A DNA stretch of 64,000 nt from Siminovitchia sediminis (GCF_042680885.1 NZ_JBHUEO010000044.1:4659-68658); one strand, 5' to 3'. Shown: positions 42,628-50,853, counted from the stretch's first letter. Notes: generated from the letters alone by a model not told the origin. Translations and numbers: made by a program.

Positions 42628-43788
42628 ATGACGAAGACAATGGAAATCTTGGGGGCGATGAAGCCGCAATTACAAGAACGGTGGAAAGAAACAGGTTTTT
42701 CCCGCCTCACCCCCGTACAAGAAAAAGCCATGCCACTTGCACTTGAAGGCAGAGATTTACTCGTTCAGTCGCCCACCGGTACAGGAAAAACCCTTGCCTA
42801 TCTGCTGCCGGTGTTGAATCGGATAGATGAAAATATAAAATCCGTTCAATCTGTCATTCTTGCACCTTCAAGAGAACTGGTCATGCAAATCCATGAAGAA
42901 GTTCAAAAATGGAGCAAAGGAACAGATATGACAAGTGCTGCCCTGGTTGGAGGTGCAAATATTAAACGGCAGGTGGAACGGTTAAAGAAAAAGCCTTCTG
43001 TCGTCATAGGAACTCCCGGAAGAGTTTGGGAACTAATTCAGATGAGGAAATTAAAAATGCACGAGGTCCGAGTCGTGGTCCTGGATGAAGGAGACCAGTT
43101 ATTGAATAAAGAACATATAGGTACTGTACGCTCCATTGTTACGTCAACGCTGAATGACCGGCAGCTCCTTCTGTTTTCAGCTACAAGACTGGAGGATCCA
43201 GATCAGGTAAAAGTGTTAATCGGAAGGGAACCGGAAAAGGTATTTACAGAAAAAACAGTGTCGATTCCGGCTTCCATTCAACACGGATATGTGTTATGCG
43301 AGCCTCGGGAAAAAACAAAACTTCTCGCAAAAATGGCTAAAATGAAAGATATGAGAGGGCTCGTTTTTATCAGGTCTGTTGGAAGCATGAATGTGATTGC
43401 AGATAAATTGAGGTATGAGGGAGTACGGCTCGAACTGCTTCATAGTGATGTAAGCAAGCAAAACAGAGAAAATGCGCTAAAAAAACTGGTAAACGGTGAG
43501 GTCCATATCCTGCTGGCAACGGACATTGCCGCAAGAGGCCTGGATATAGCCGGCCTTCGATATGTAATCCATTTTGATCTGGCAGAAGATGCCTCGCAGT
43601 ACGTACATCGTGCGGGAAGAACAGGAAGAATGGGGACAGCAGGTACAAACATTTCCCTGGTGAACCAAAGAGATGAGCGGCAACTGATGAAGTATGGGAA
43701 ACAGCTGGGTCTTGATATTATTAGAAAAAGATGGTTTAAAGGAGAGATAGTTGACTTTTTTAGAAAAAAAGAAGATGACCGCTCTTAA
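42628..43788 (+). CDS. DEAD-box RNA helicase (motif II DEGD), YfmL-like
   Basis: A 386-residue ATP-dependent RNA helicase core without a long C-terminal extension, similar in size to B. subtilis YfmL. Motifs in order: Q-motif GFSRLTPVQ, I SPTGTGKT, Ia APSRELVMQ, Ib GTPGR, II VLDEGDQL, III FSATR, V ATDIAARGLDIAG, VI HRAGRTGRMG. Motif II reads DEGD instead of DEAD. The helicase probably acts in ribosome assembly or RNA turnover. It starts 32 bp after yerD with AGGAAAAAAG upstream. Confidence 0.88.
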   Translation: MTKTMEILGAMKPQLQERWKETGFSRLTPVQEKAMPLALEGRDLLVQSPTGTGKTLAYLLPVLNRIDENIKSVQSVILAPSRELVMQIHEEVQKWSKGTDMTSAALVGGANIKRQVERLKKKPSVVIGTPGRVWELIQMRKLKMHEVRVVVLDEGDQLLNKEHIGTVRSIVTSTLNDRQLLLFSATRLEDPDQVKVLIGREPEKVFTEKTVSIPASIQHGYVLCEPREKTKLLAKMAKMKDMRGLVFIRSVGSMNVIADKLRYEGVRLELLHSDVSKQNRENALKKLVNGEVHILLATDIAARGLDIAGLRYVIHFDLAEDASQYVHRAGRTGRMGTAGTNISLVNQRDERQLMKYGKQLGLDIIRKRWFKGEIVDFFRKKEDDRS

Positions 43789-43800
43789 ATTTTACAGCAG

Positions 43801-44664
43801 TCACCATCTTAATGGAATATAAAGGTCATTGGCCAGATTCGGATAGTCAATAAATGGATTTCTGTTCCCCTGAATATGAAAGATGGCCTGATTCCTGTGT
43901 TTCTCATAAAGGTCCGGCGGGAACATTTGATTCCACTTTCTTAAGAGATTAAAGTTTACTTTGCTTCTAAAGCTTTTTTTAATGCTTTTTGGATAGCGAA
44001 GCAAGAAATAAAGCATGGCCCTGGCTGCTGTTCCTTTCCCAAACTCCGGTTCAAATAGTTCAGAAGCGGCAACGCCGCAGTGATTTTGAATGGTTTCATC
44101 GGGAGACTCGGGATTATACTCCGGAAAATCGTGATATGGATAATTGGAGCGAATAGCATTGCAGCTTGGCTCACAGGCAAATAAATGATGTAAATCTCCC
44201 TTCATCGGTTCGCTGCCGCGAAACCATGATTGCGGTACAATATGTTCCGCATTGAACTTGAGTTCTTCGGGTGTCATGTGAGAGTTTTTACCTTGCCTCA
44301 TGTGCAGCATTGTCTGCTGAAGCTCTTCATACCGGCGGCTGACTTCAAGGTCTTTTCTTATCAGATCAGCGGGATCTTCCAATTTGCCGGAGTAAATACT
44401 TTTAATCGACCCATCCGGCTGAAGATCCACCCATGTATATAAAAATTGATCTTTGCTTATAAAATAAGGAATTCTGTTTGTATGTGTATCCTCAATCATT
44501 GTATGAAGCTGGTGAAATTTCGGTTTGTGCAAACGAATCTTTTGGTAATAAATAGCTGCCTCTCTACGGTCTTTTTTTTCATTATAATAGATAACTTCTT
44601 CTTCTTTCAGCCTGTAAAGTGTCCTTTCCAACTTTTGAAAGGAAGACTCAAGATGAACGGTCAT
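43801..44664 (-). CDS. Endonuclease I family nuclease without signal peptide
   Basis: A 287-residue nuclease of the EndA/NucM/Bsn (endonuclease I, His-Me finger) family. The active-site region is FNAEHIVPQSWFRGSEPMKGDLHHLFACEPSCNAIRSNYPY (seen as NAEHIVPQSWF, GDLHHLF, CNAIRSNYPY). Relatives such as B. subtilis YurI/Bsn are secreted; this one begins MTVHLESSFQKLERTLYRLK with no hydrophobic segment, so it should stay in the cytoplasm or leave by an unknown route. The start at 44664 follows GGAGGG; it overlaps the preceding small gene by 17 nt. Confidence 0.85.
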   Translation of the reverse strand: MTVHLESSFQKLERTLYRLKEEEVIYYNEKKDRREAAIYYQKIRLHKPKFHQLHTMIEDTHTNRIPYFISKDQFLYTWVDLQPDGSIKSIYSGKLEDPADLIRKDLEVSRRYEELQQTMLHMRQGKNSHMTPEELKFNAEHIVPQSWFRGSEPMKGDLHHLFACEPSCNAIRSNYPYHDFPEYNPESPDETIQNHCGVAASELFEPEFGKGTAARAMLYFLLRYPKSIKKSFRSKVNFNLLRKWNQMFPPDLYEKHRNQAIFHIQGNRNPFIDYPNLANDLYIPLRW

Positions 44665-44920
44665 ACTGCTCCCTCCGTTCATGGTCTGTATAGGCCAACC
44701 TATTCAAATACGAATGTTCCGTACCAAGTTCCCTGTTTAACAAGATTTCCATATCTTCCAAGTGACTCCTGAGGACTACAGGATCTTTCTCTGACCAGCG
44801 TACGTGATATATAAAATAGTAATCTTTTATTTGCCTGAATATGACTTCTGAATGAACAAATGGCTCAAAACGGGCTTTAATATTATAGTGCCTCGTATAT
44901 GACCAATCGAGGAGTTCCAT
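44648..44920 (-). CDS. 90-residue protein of unknown function, coupled to the nuclease gene
   Basis: A small charged protein (MELLDWSYTRHYNIKARFEP ... HLEDMEILLNRELGTEHSYL) without membrane segment or cysteines. Its stop lies inside the start of the endonuclease I gene, so the two are transcribed and probably translated together. I do not recognise the family. Context makes it a candidate partner or regulator of the nuclease, but this is inference. AGGTGG lies just before the ATG. Confidence 0.7.
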   Translation of the reverse strand: MELLDWSYTRHYNIKARFEPFVHSEVIFRQIKDYYFIYHVRWSEKDPVVLRSHLEDMEILLNRELGTEHSYLNRLAYTDHERREQYDRSS

Positions 44921-45041
44921 ATTCCACCTATCCTTTCTATGAACATTATATCGGTTTTTTCGGGATAAATGGAATACAGAAGGTTCAATTGTTTTTAAGT
45001 AGGGGAATAGTTATATAAAGAATAGCCGTGGAGGGATAGCC

Positions 45042-46298
45042 ATGAGTCATGGAAAAGGATCAAGTTTCGATTCTCTGTTTTCAAATATACGAAATCAAGT
45101 GGACAAGCTCCCTTTATCAGGAAAATCAAAGGAAAAAATGTTGTCCAAACTGGGTGAATTGAAGGAATTGACTATCGAGGCCCGAGAGCCGAGAATTGCC
45201 CTTGTCGGTAGGAGAGGAGCAGGTAAATCATCTCTCATCAACGCCATGTTTGGCGAGGAAAAGCAGATGGTCAGTTCCGTCCGGGCGGGAACCGGTCGGG
45301 GGAAATGGCTGTGGTTTCCGTCTGTAGATGACAAGAAAATTAGACTGCTCGATTCAAGGGGGCTTGGCGAAAGCGAAAGGCCGGTAGAAGAATCTGACAG
45401 CGGTACAGCGGTGTCTCAGTTAAAAAAGGAAGTTGAAGCGGAACAGCCGGATGTATTTCTTTTTTTAATTAAAGCAAAAGAGGCGGATGCCCGTGTGGAG
45501 GAAGACATTCAGGAGTTAAACAACCTCCGGGCATTCATACGCGAGGTCCATCAGTATGAAGTTCCGGTGATCTGCGTCGTGACACAAGTGGACGAGTTGG
45601 ACCCGCCTTATTATAAGCAATTGCCGCTGGACGGGCATCCGGAAAAAGCAAAAAACATCAAGACATCGGTCCAGCTGATGGAAAAAAGATTTAAGGAATA
45701 TCATATCCCTTTACTTGCAACAATTCCGGTTTGTACGTATGTTGATTTTGATGAGAAGGGGAAAATAGTCTTTGATATGCGATGGAATGTTGATCATTTG
45801 GCAGAATACTTGGTCGAAATTTTGCCCAATGAGGCGAAGCTAAAAACAGCCAAGGCTGCCAAATCCATTTCAGCTAAAAAAAAAGCCGCACAAAAAATCA
45901 TTCTGACAATGTCAGGCATCGCCGTTCTCATCGGAATTGAACCGATTCCCTTCGCAGACATGCCGTTGCTGACGGGATTGCAGGCCATGATGATTATGAC
46001 TATTGCCTATATTGCCGGAAGGGAAGTCAATCGTGCAGCTGCAGCTGAATTTATCGGGGCCGTTGGAGCCAATCTTGGTGTGGCATTTGTCGTCAGGGAA
46101 GGTGTCCGTTCCGCTGCAAAAGTCATCCCGGCGGCAGGAAATATGATTTCAGGAGCTGTAGCGGGAGCTGTTACTTACGGGATCGGCCAGGCAGGCATGG
46201 CTTATTATCTGGAAGGAAAAGATTTAAAGAGAACGAAAGAAGCCTTTGAAAAAGGAAGAAAGCAATTTCGTAAAAAGAGAAAATACCTCCAAGACTGA
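45042..46298 (+). CDS. GTPase with C-terminal DUF697-like domain
   Basis: A 418-residue TRAFAC-type GTPase. G1 is GRRGAGKSS (near residue 57), the switch Thr lies in AGTGRGKW, G3 is LDSRGLGE, G4 is VTQVDELD. From about 285 comes a helical, partly hydrophobic region (IEPIPFADMPLLTGLQAMMI and a Gly/Ala-rich stretch) like the DUF697/YcjF-type tails that associate with membranes; the C-terminus is very basic (KGRKQFRKKRKYLQ). The role is unknown; such proteins are tied to stress or envelope functions. It is monocistronic with GAGGG before the ATG. Confidence 0.85.
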   Translation: MSHGKGSSFDSLFSNIRNQVDKLPLSGKSKEKMLSKLGELKELTIEAREPRIALVGRRGAGKSSLINAMFGEEKQMVSSVRAGTGRGKWLWFPSVDDKKIRLLDSRGLGESERPVEESDSGTAVSQLKKEVEAEQPDVFLFLIKAKEADARVEEDIQELNNLRAFIREVHQYEVPVICVVTQVDELDPPYYKQLPLDGHPEKAKNIKTSVQLMEKRFKEYHIPLLATIPVCTYVDFDEKGKIVFDMRWNVDHLAEYLVEILPNEAKLKTAKAAKSISAKKKAAQKIILTMSGIAVLIGIEPIPFADMPLLTGLQAMMIMTIAYIAGREVNRAAAAEFIGAVGANLGVAFVVREGVRSAAKVIPAAGNMISGAVAGAVTYGIGQAGMAYYLEGKDLKRTKEAFEKGRKQFRKKRKYLQD

Positions 46299-46821
46299 TG
46301 TTAAGAATTTGTCCACTGGACGGGCAGCTTTTTTGTGCTGGATCACAAAAGAAAGTACAAATTCTAACCAGTTTGTATTCTCCAATTTCCGAAGGACAGG
46401 ATCTGCCGTTACCTTCGATGTACGGGAAGACGGAAGCAAGCTGGATGCAGGGAGAAAAGCTTTGGCTTTGTTGATTGCGAGAAGTAAAGCGTGAGCATTT
46501 TCAGGGGCAGGCAGAAGCCGGGACTTTTCAATAATGCAGAGGGGATGACAATTAAGTGATCTTTGAAATACTGGCTATGAAGTGGCAGAAACGAAATTTA
46601 CATTTGAAGTGCACTTCCAGCTTGTCCTCACATTCTTGTTTGCTTTAAAATCAGGATGAGGTTAATTCATGTTTTGTACATCGGGTAAATGGAACGTCGG
46701 TCTAGCGGGACATCAGAATATAATACAAGAGAACCTTCTTCCTTTTTATACAGTATACAAGCTGCTGCTCCGGTGATGTTGCGAAACCAGGATTCACCTA
46801 GTAATCCTTAGGAGTGTTGTC
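46299..46821. other. 523-bp intergenic region
   Basis: A plus-strand frame to 46494 starts inside the GTPase gene and has no ribosome site, so I do not call it. No convincing promoter or terminator is seen apart from AT-rich sequence near 46770 before pabB. Confidence 0.5.
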
Positions 46822-48231
46822 ATGGGGAAGTCTATTATGTTTGAAAAAATACCAATGGATCACGAAAGTTTTATTCAAGCCTATTTAACTTTAACCCTAC
46901 ATAAAGAAGAGCACGTTTTATTAGAGAGCGGCCAGAAAGGCAGATACAGTATAGCGGGTATTCAGCCGTTTGCTGTTATCTGGGCTGATGGACAAAGAAT
47001 AACGATTGCCCAAGAAAGTCAGATTGAGATACTTGAAGGAAATCCGCTGCAAAAGCTTGAAGAATGGATGCAGCAGTTTTCATTCCCACCCCATGAAGGA
47101 CTCCCTGATTTTCAAGGGGGAGCCATCGGGTATATCAGTTATGACTATGCATGGTGTATAGAACAACTACCCTTTCAGGCTATTGATGACATCGGGCTTC
47201 CCCTGATGTATTTCTTTGTTTTTGATGAGTGGGCAGTTTATGACCATGAGGAAAAATGCTTATGGTTGATGTGTTTAAAGAGAGAGTCAGAAAAAAAGCG
47301 GCTGTCTCCGTTTAAAGAGGCATGGTTAAAAGCAGCAAGCATGGTCCCGGATGAACAGATGCCAGCGGCGTCCGGCTATCGGCCCCATTCTGAAAGCCGT
47401 TTAACTTTAACAGAAACCGAGTTTGTCGAAGCTGTTGAAAAAATAAAAGAATATATCAGAGAAGGGGTCGTGTCTCAGGTTAACCTAACGGTCAGGCAGT
47501 CGGAAAACCTGAATGTTGCTCCAATACATGTATATCAAGAGTTGCGGAAGTTAAATCCTTCACCTTATATGGGATATTTCCATACACCTGAATTTCAGAT
47601 CGTGTCAGGCTCTCCAGAGCTTTTAATTAAAAAAGAAGGACAAAAAGTCGACACCAGGCCAATCGGGGGAACAAGACCGAGAGGCAAAGATCCTGATGAA
47701 GATAAAGAGCTCGAAAAAGAATTGCTGTCCAGTCATAAGGAACGGGACGAACATCTGATGCTCGTCGATATTGAAATAAATGATTTGGGAAAAGTATGTG
47801 AATCTGGCTCTGTACATGTGGATGAATTAATGTCTGTGGAAAAATATTCACATGTCATGCACATAGTTTCACATGTGAGCGGAACCCTGTCGAAGGATAA
47901 AAGTGCTTTTGAGTTAATACATGCGGTATTTCCAGGGGGCAGCATTACCGGAAATCCAAAGTTGCGAACAATGGAAATGATTGAAGAGCTAGAGCCGGTC
48001 AAGCGCGGAGTATATACAGGATCTTTGGGCTGGATTGGGTTTAATGGTGACCTTCACCTTAATATTGCTATACGCACCATGATTGTCAAAGACCAAATAA
48101 GCCATGTTCAGGCAGGCGCTGGTATCGTGATAGGCTCGGTTCCTGAGGACGAATATAAAGAGTCCTTGAAAAAGGCAGCTGCTCTTTGGAAGGCAAAGAG
48201 GGAAGCAGAGAATAAGGCATCTTTCTTGTAA
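46822..48231 (+). CDS. pabB: Aminodeoxychorismate synthase component I
   Basis: PabB converts chorismate to aminodeoxychorismate for p-aminobenzoate and folate, using ammonia normally delivered by PabA. The 469-residue chorismate-binding enzyme has SGSPELLIKKEGQKVDTRPIGG (seen as SPELLI, RPIGGTRPRG), ERDEHLMLVDIEINDLGKVC (LVDIEINDLGKV), HIVSHVSGTL, FPGGSITGNPK and AGAGIVIGSVPEDEY. It could also be read as TrpE; the nearby pabC favours PabB. AGGAG lies 7 bp before the ATG. No pabA follows. Confidence 0.85.
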   Translation: MGKSIMFEKIPMDHESFIQAYLTLTLHKEEHVLLESGQKGRYSIAGIQPFAVIWADGQRITIAQESQIEILEGNPLQKLEEWMQQFSFPPHEGLPDFQGGAIGYISYDYAWCIEQLPFQAIDDIGLPLMYFFVFDEWAVYDHEEKCLWLMCLKRESEKKRLSPFKEAWLKAASMVPDEQMPAASGYRPHSESRLTLTETEFVEAVEKIKEYIREGVVSQVNLTVRQSENLNVAPIHVYQELRKLNPSPYMGYFHTPEFQIVSGSPELLIKKEGQKVDTRPIGGTRPRGKDPDEDKELEKELLSSHKERDEHLMLVDIEINDLGKVCESGSVHVDELMSVEKYSHVMHIVSHVSGTLSKDKSAFELIHAVFPGGSITGNPKLRTMEMIEELEPVKRGVYTGSLGWIGFNGDLHLNIAIRTMIVKDQISHVQAGAGIVIGSVPEDEYKESLKKAAALWKAKREAENKASFL

Positions 48232-48514
48232 GGAATCCTTGATCATGTGATTAGCAAACATATCATAGAATTCATTTTGGCGAAGAAGGATCCGATCCTG
48301 AAAATCATGATATAAAGTTATATGAAATATATGTAATGGCGCAGTCTCTTGTCATTTTCCGGCCGAACATACAAACTTTTATTTCTTCTCTCGTTTGGGG
48401 AAATGGGATTTGGCAGCTCTTGGAAGGTTAAACATACATTCATAAAATGGTCTGTTACCACAAAAAAGGAGGAGTTCTGCTGAAAAACTGCAATCGAATT
48501 TTCGGCAGCTGTAC
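48232..48514. other. Spacer between pabB and pabC where pabA would be expected
   Basis: These 283 bp hold no amidotransferase sequence. A strong ribosome site AAAAAAGGAGGAG at 48462-48474 is not followed by ATG, GTG or TTG at normal distance; the pabC ATG is about 40 bp further on. An in-frame CTG at 48488 is 13 bp from it. Confidence 0.5.
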
Positions 48515-49369
48515 ATGGCGATGTTTTTGTATATAAATGGCGATTTTATTGATCAAAAAAAAGCAGTAATTTCACCTTTGGATCACGGCTACTTATATGG
48601 ACTTGGAGTGTTTGAAACGTTACGTACGTATAGAGGCGTTCCATTTTTATTGGAGGAACATATCTATCGGTTAAATGCGGGACTGAAAGAGATGGGTATC
48701 AACCAAACATTGCAAACGGATGCCGTCTCAAAAATAATTAGAGAACTGTCCGTGTTAAATGGGCTCAAGGACTCTTATATCCGGATAAATGTCTCAGCAG
48801 GCGTTGGGAACATTGGCTTGCAGACGGATACCTATACAGATCCAACGTTCATTCTTTTTCAAAAAGAACTACCGGATGCAGATCAGCTTCGTGAAAAGGA
48901 AGCAGTCATATTAACGTTGCGCCGCAATACCCCGGAGTCTGGCTTCAGATTAAAATCCCATCATTTTTTTAATAATGCAGCGGCAAAACGTGAGATCGGG
49001 CCAGGGGCGGAAAAAGAAGGAATTTTTCTGTCGCAGGATGGTTATTTGGCCGAAGGCATTACTTCTAATTTGTTTTGGGTAAACGGGGGCGTTCTTTATA
49101 CGCCTTCACTGGAAACGGGCATATTAAATGGAATAACAAGGCAATTTGTGATGCGGCTTGCCAGTGAAACTGGAATTCCAATAAAGGAAGGTGTATATAG
49201 AAAGTCCGTATTGAATGAAGCTGAAGAGATATTCTTCACCAATTCCATTCAGGAAATCTCACCTGTACGGACTTTCCATGGAAGAAGATTGCCCGGGAAG
49301 AAAGGGTCGTTTACTCAAGTGTTAAACAAATTATACCAGGAATTTATTTGCTCGGTCGTTTCGCAGTGA
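48515..49369 (+). CDS. pabC: Aminodeoxychorismate lyase
   Basis: PabC releases p-aminobenzoate and pyruvate from aminodeoxychorismate. The 284-residue class IV PLP enzyme has SPLDHGYLYGLGVFETLRTY (seen as DHGYLYGLGVFETLR), the PLP lysine in FRLKSHHFFNNAAAKRE, AEGITSNLFWV and FFTNSIQEISPV. A branched-chain or D-amino acid aminotransferase is the main alternative; pabB next door supports PabC. The ATG at 48515 or 48521 lacks a good ribosome site; a strong one lies about 40 bp upstream. Confidence 0.82.
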   Translation: MAMFLYINGDFIDQKKAVISPLDHGYLYGLGVFETLRTYRGVPFLLEEHIYRLNAGLKEMGINQTLQTDAVSKIIRELSVLNGLKDSYIRINVSAGVGNIGLQTDTYTDPTFILFQKELPDADQLREKEAVILTLRRNTPESGFRLKSHHFFNNAAAKREIGPGAEKEGIFLSQDGYLAEGITSNLFWVNGGVLYTPSLETGILNGITRQFVMRLASETGIPIKEGVYRKSVLNEAEEIFFTNSIQEISPVRTFHGRRLPGKKGSFTQVLNKLYQEFICSVVSQ

Positions 49370-49370
49370 A

Positions 49371-49400
49371 AAAACTCCTGCACCATTAGGCAGGAGTTTT
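49371..49400. terminator. Bidirectional terminator between pabC and the small membrane gene
   Basis: AAAACTCCTG and CAGGAGTTTT form a stem with a 10-nt loop and A/T flanks on both sides. Confidence 0.85.
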
Positions 49401-49563
49401 ACGGATGTTCATGCTGACGATGTTCTACAAAGCGGTCAGGGTCAGGAGTTCTGTCTGCAAGTTCGTTTTCTTCAGCTTTGACACCGGAACTGATAGCGTA
49501 AACGAGAAAAAGTCCAACAACAGTCAACAGAAATATGAGACCTAATAATATGGTTATTTCCAT
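49399..49563 (-). CDS. Single-pass small membrane protein, 54 residues
   Basis: One N-terminal membrane segment (MEITILLGLIFLLTVVGLFL) is followed by a charged tail ending in DPDRFVEHRQHEHP. AGGAGGG lies 7 bp before the ATG at 49563; a longer frame to 49638 is not supported. It is the first of three similar minus-strand mini-genes (next at 49664 and 49902). It may belong to the YtzI-like group of short Bacillus membrane proteins, but I am not certain. Function unknown. Confidence 0.75.
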   Translation of the reverse strand: MEITILLGLIFLLTVVGLFLVYAISSGVKAEENELADRTPDPDRFVEHRQHEHP

Positions 49564-49636
49564 AGGCGTTCCCTCCTGATACATTTGGAAATAGTCCCTT
49601 ATATGTATGAAGTTCCCTGTTGGATAAAAGATAAAC

Positions 49637-49659
49637 AAAAAAACCTGCCATCCGGCAGG
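49637..49659 (-). terminator. Terminator of the second mini-gene
   Basis: On the minus strand CCTGCC/GGCAGG with a 4-nt loop is followed by seven T residues. Confidence 0.85.
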
Positions 49660-49663
49660 AAAT

Positions 49664-49813
49664 CTATTTTTTTTGTTGTTGAGGATCCTCGGGTGGTATG
49701 GGATCTATCGTTTTCGCATCATCAAGATCCAGTGCTGTTTGAATGGCATAGACCAGCAATCCTGCAGCAGCAGCCAAGAAAACTGTCAAACCGAGCGTGA
49801 TCCATAATTGCAT
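49664..49813 (-). CDS. Single-pass small membrane protein, 49 residues
   Basis: The product begins MQLWITLGLTVFLAAAAGLL and continues VYAIQTALDLDDAKTIDPIP with a polar, Gln/Lys-rich end. One membrane helix and an acidic juxtamembrane part are visible. AAGGAGG lies 7 bp before the ATG at 49813; an ATG two codons earlier is too close to it. It resembles the 46-residue product at 49902 in plan and in the MQL start and the hydrophobic block, so the two are probably paralogues. Function unknown. Confidence 0.75.
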   Translation of the reverse strand: MQLWITLGLTVFLAAAAGLLVYAIQTALDLDDAKTIDPIPPEDPQQQKK

Positions 49814-49867
49814 GAGCATTCCTCCTTAATTATCTATATTGCTCATGCAAGGAATCTATGCAATAAA

Positions 49868-49898
49868 ACACCACCTGTCCGCTGCGGACAGGTGGTGT
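49868..49898 (-). terminator. Terminator of the third mini-gene
   Basis: A very strong stem ACACCACCTGTCC / GGACAGGTGGTGT with a tight GC loop is followed on the minus strand by TTTT. Confidence 0.85.
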
Positions 49899-49901
49899 GG
49901 T

Positions 49902-50042
49902 TTATCGATCTTGCTGGTCTGCCGGCAATTCGTCAACAGTATTGGCATCGCTTGAATCAAGAATTGAAGCAAGAACTTTAAAAAGGTAGAAGCCTGCTAC
50001 TCCCAAAAAGATACTTAGCCCTATTACAACTCCCAACTGCAC
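49902..50042 (-). CDS. Single-pass small membrane protein, 46 residues, GTG start
   Basis: The product is MQLGVVIGLSIFLGVAGFYL followed by FKVLASILDSSDANTVDELP and ADQQDR. It has one membrane helix and an acidic tail, similar in plan to the 49-residue product at 49664. The GTG start is supported by GGGGGAG 6 bp upstream. An inverted repeat TCGCCTG-TCAT-CAGGCGA lies 30-50 bp upstream (50072-50089), next to a TATTAT box. Function unknown. Confidence 0.72.
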   Translation of the reverse strand: MQLGVVIGLSIFLGVAGFYLFKVLASILDSSDANTVDELPADQQDR

Positions 50043-50280
50043 AAAAATCTCCCCCATAAATGTATAATAGTTCGCCTGTCATCAGGCGATTGCTACCTAT
50101 TTACTTACTAGTATAGCCTATTTTGGACTTTCTCTCAAAGTTTTTCACGAATTCCTATAAATTGTCATAAACAAGACTGCAACTTCAAGAGATCATCACA
50201 GAAGTCCACGGGTGAAAAAGCATTGGAAGTCAATATGGGCTCTGCACAAAGAATTATTTTAGGTCTCATTGAGATTTAAT
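50043..50280. other. Intergenic region between mini-gene clusters
   Basis: It contains the TCGCCTG/CAGGCGA inverted repeat near the start of the 46-residue gene and a TATTAT box on the minus strand. Nothing else is recognised. Confidence 0.4.
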
Positions 50281-50317
50281 AAAAAACTCAAACAGGCTGA
50301 ACGAAGAGTCCGTTTGT
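50281..50317 (-). terminator. Terminator of the DUF4025-like / 53-residue gene pair
   Basis: On the minus strand CAAACGG and CTGTTTG (one mismatch) enclose a 15-nt loop and are followed by AG and TTTTTT. Confidence 0.6.
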
Positions 50318-50341
50318 CATTTCGAGTTCTTTTCGGGCTGG

Positions 50342-50503
50342 TTAAGGTTGATCTGTCCGCTTTCCAGGTTCGTCCTTGCCGCCTGTGTCGTTTCCTGAAG
50401 TGGCAGTGTATCCGACACGATAAGAAAACTTTCGTTCCTGTTGAAGTGCTTTTGGCATTTTGTATTGGTCTTCACCGTTTTGATATTGGCCTTTCTTGCT
50501 CAT
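50342..50503 (-). CDS. Small hydrophilic protein, 53 residues
   Basis: The product runs MSKKGQYQNGEDQYKMPKAL, QQERKFSYRVGYTATSGNDT, GGKDEPGKRTDQP. It is polar, Gly/Gln/Lys-rich and probably disordered. AGGAGG lies 7 bp before the ATG at 50503 (an ATG one codon earlier is also possible). It follows the DUF4025-like gene by about 11 bp, so the two form a small operon. Family not recognised. Confidence 0.65.
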   Translation of the reverse strand: MSKKGQYQNGEDQYKMPKALQQERKFSYRVGYTATSGNDTGGKDEPGKRTDQP

Positions 50504-50514
50504 CATGCTTCCTC

Positions 50515-50724
50515 CTAGTCTATACTCTTTTTTGAAGTATTTTTGATATCTTTTCCATCGACATTTTCGATCACCTGATTGATCTCACCTTCGGTGTACG
50601 TGTCACTGACTTGTTCATGTGTAGTGGCAAGCCCCTTAGAAACAGTATCTTGTCCATGATAATCTTCAAATTTGAATTGTCTGCCTCCAATTTTTAAGCT
50701 CTCTTTTCGTAGCTCCTTATCCAG
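50515..50724 (-). CDS. DUF4025-like small protein with non-canonical (CTG) start
   Basis: The 69-codon frame reads LDKELRKESLKIGGRQFKFE, DYHGQDTVSKGLATTHEQVS, DTYTEGEINQVIENVDGKDI, then KNTSKKSID. The block KGLATTHEQVSDTYTEGEI matches the core I recall for DUF4025 (YozN-like) Bacillus proteins. There is no in-frame ATG, GTG or TTG before the core; a CTG sits 7 bp after GGAGGG, an ideal position, so translation from CTG is proposed. A sequencing error or small deletion at the start is the alternative. Confidence 0.55.
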   Translation of the reverse strand: MDKELRKESLKIGGRQFKFEDYHGQDTVSKGLATTHEQVSDTYTEGEINQVIENVDGKDIKNTSKKSID

Positions 50725-50853
50725 CGTAACTCCCTCCTTTTTATTACATTATTACCTGATTTGGCCCTGCCATCACATGAAGTAATTACCATTGAATATA
50801 GAATATACGTTCGCATATAATAAAACAAACGGATTTTAGTGAGGTGTGATATC

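Noticed and set aside
46246..46494. 82-codon frame after the GTPase gene
   Set aside because: It begins inside the GTPase gene in another frame without ribosome site; no family recognised.
48232..48514. Remnant of pabA between pabB and pabC
   Set aside because: No piece of the amidotransferase motifs could be found in any frame.
50269..50535. 88-codon plus-strand frame
   Set aside because: It is the antisense of two better supported small minus-strand genes with strong ribosome sites.
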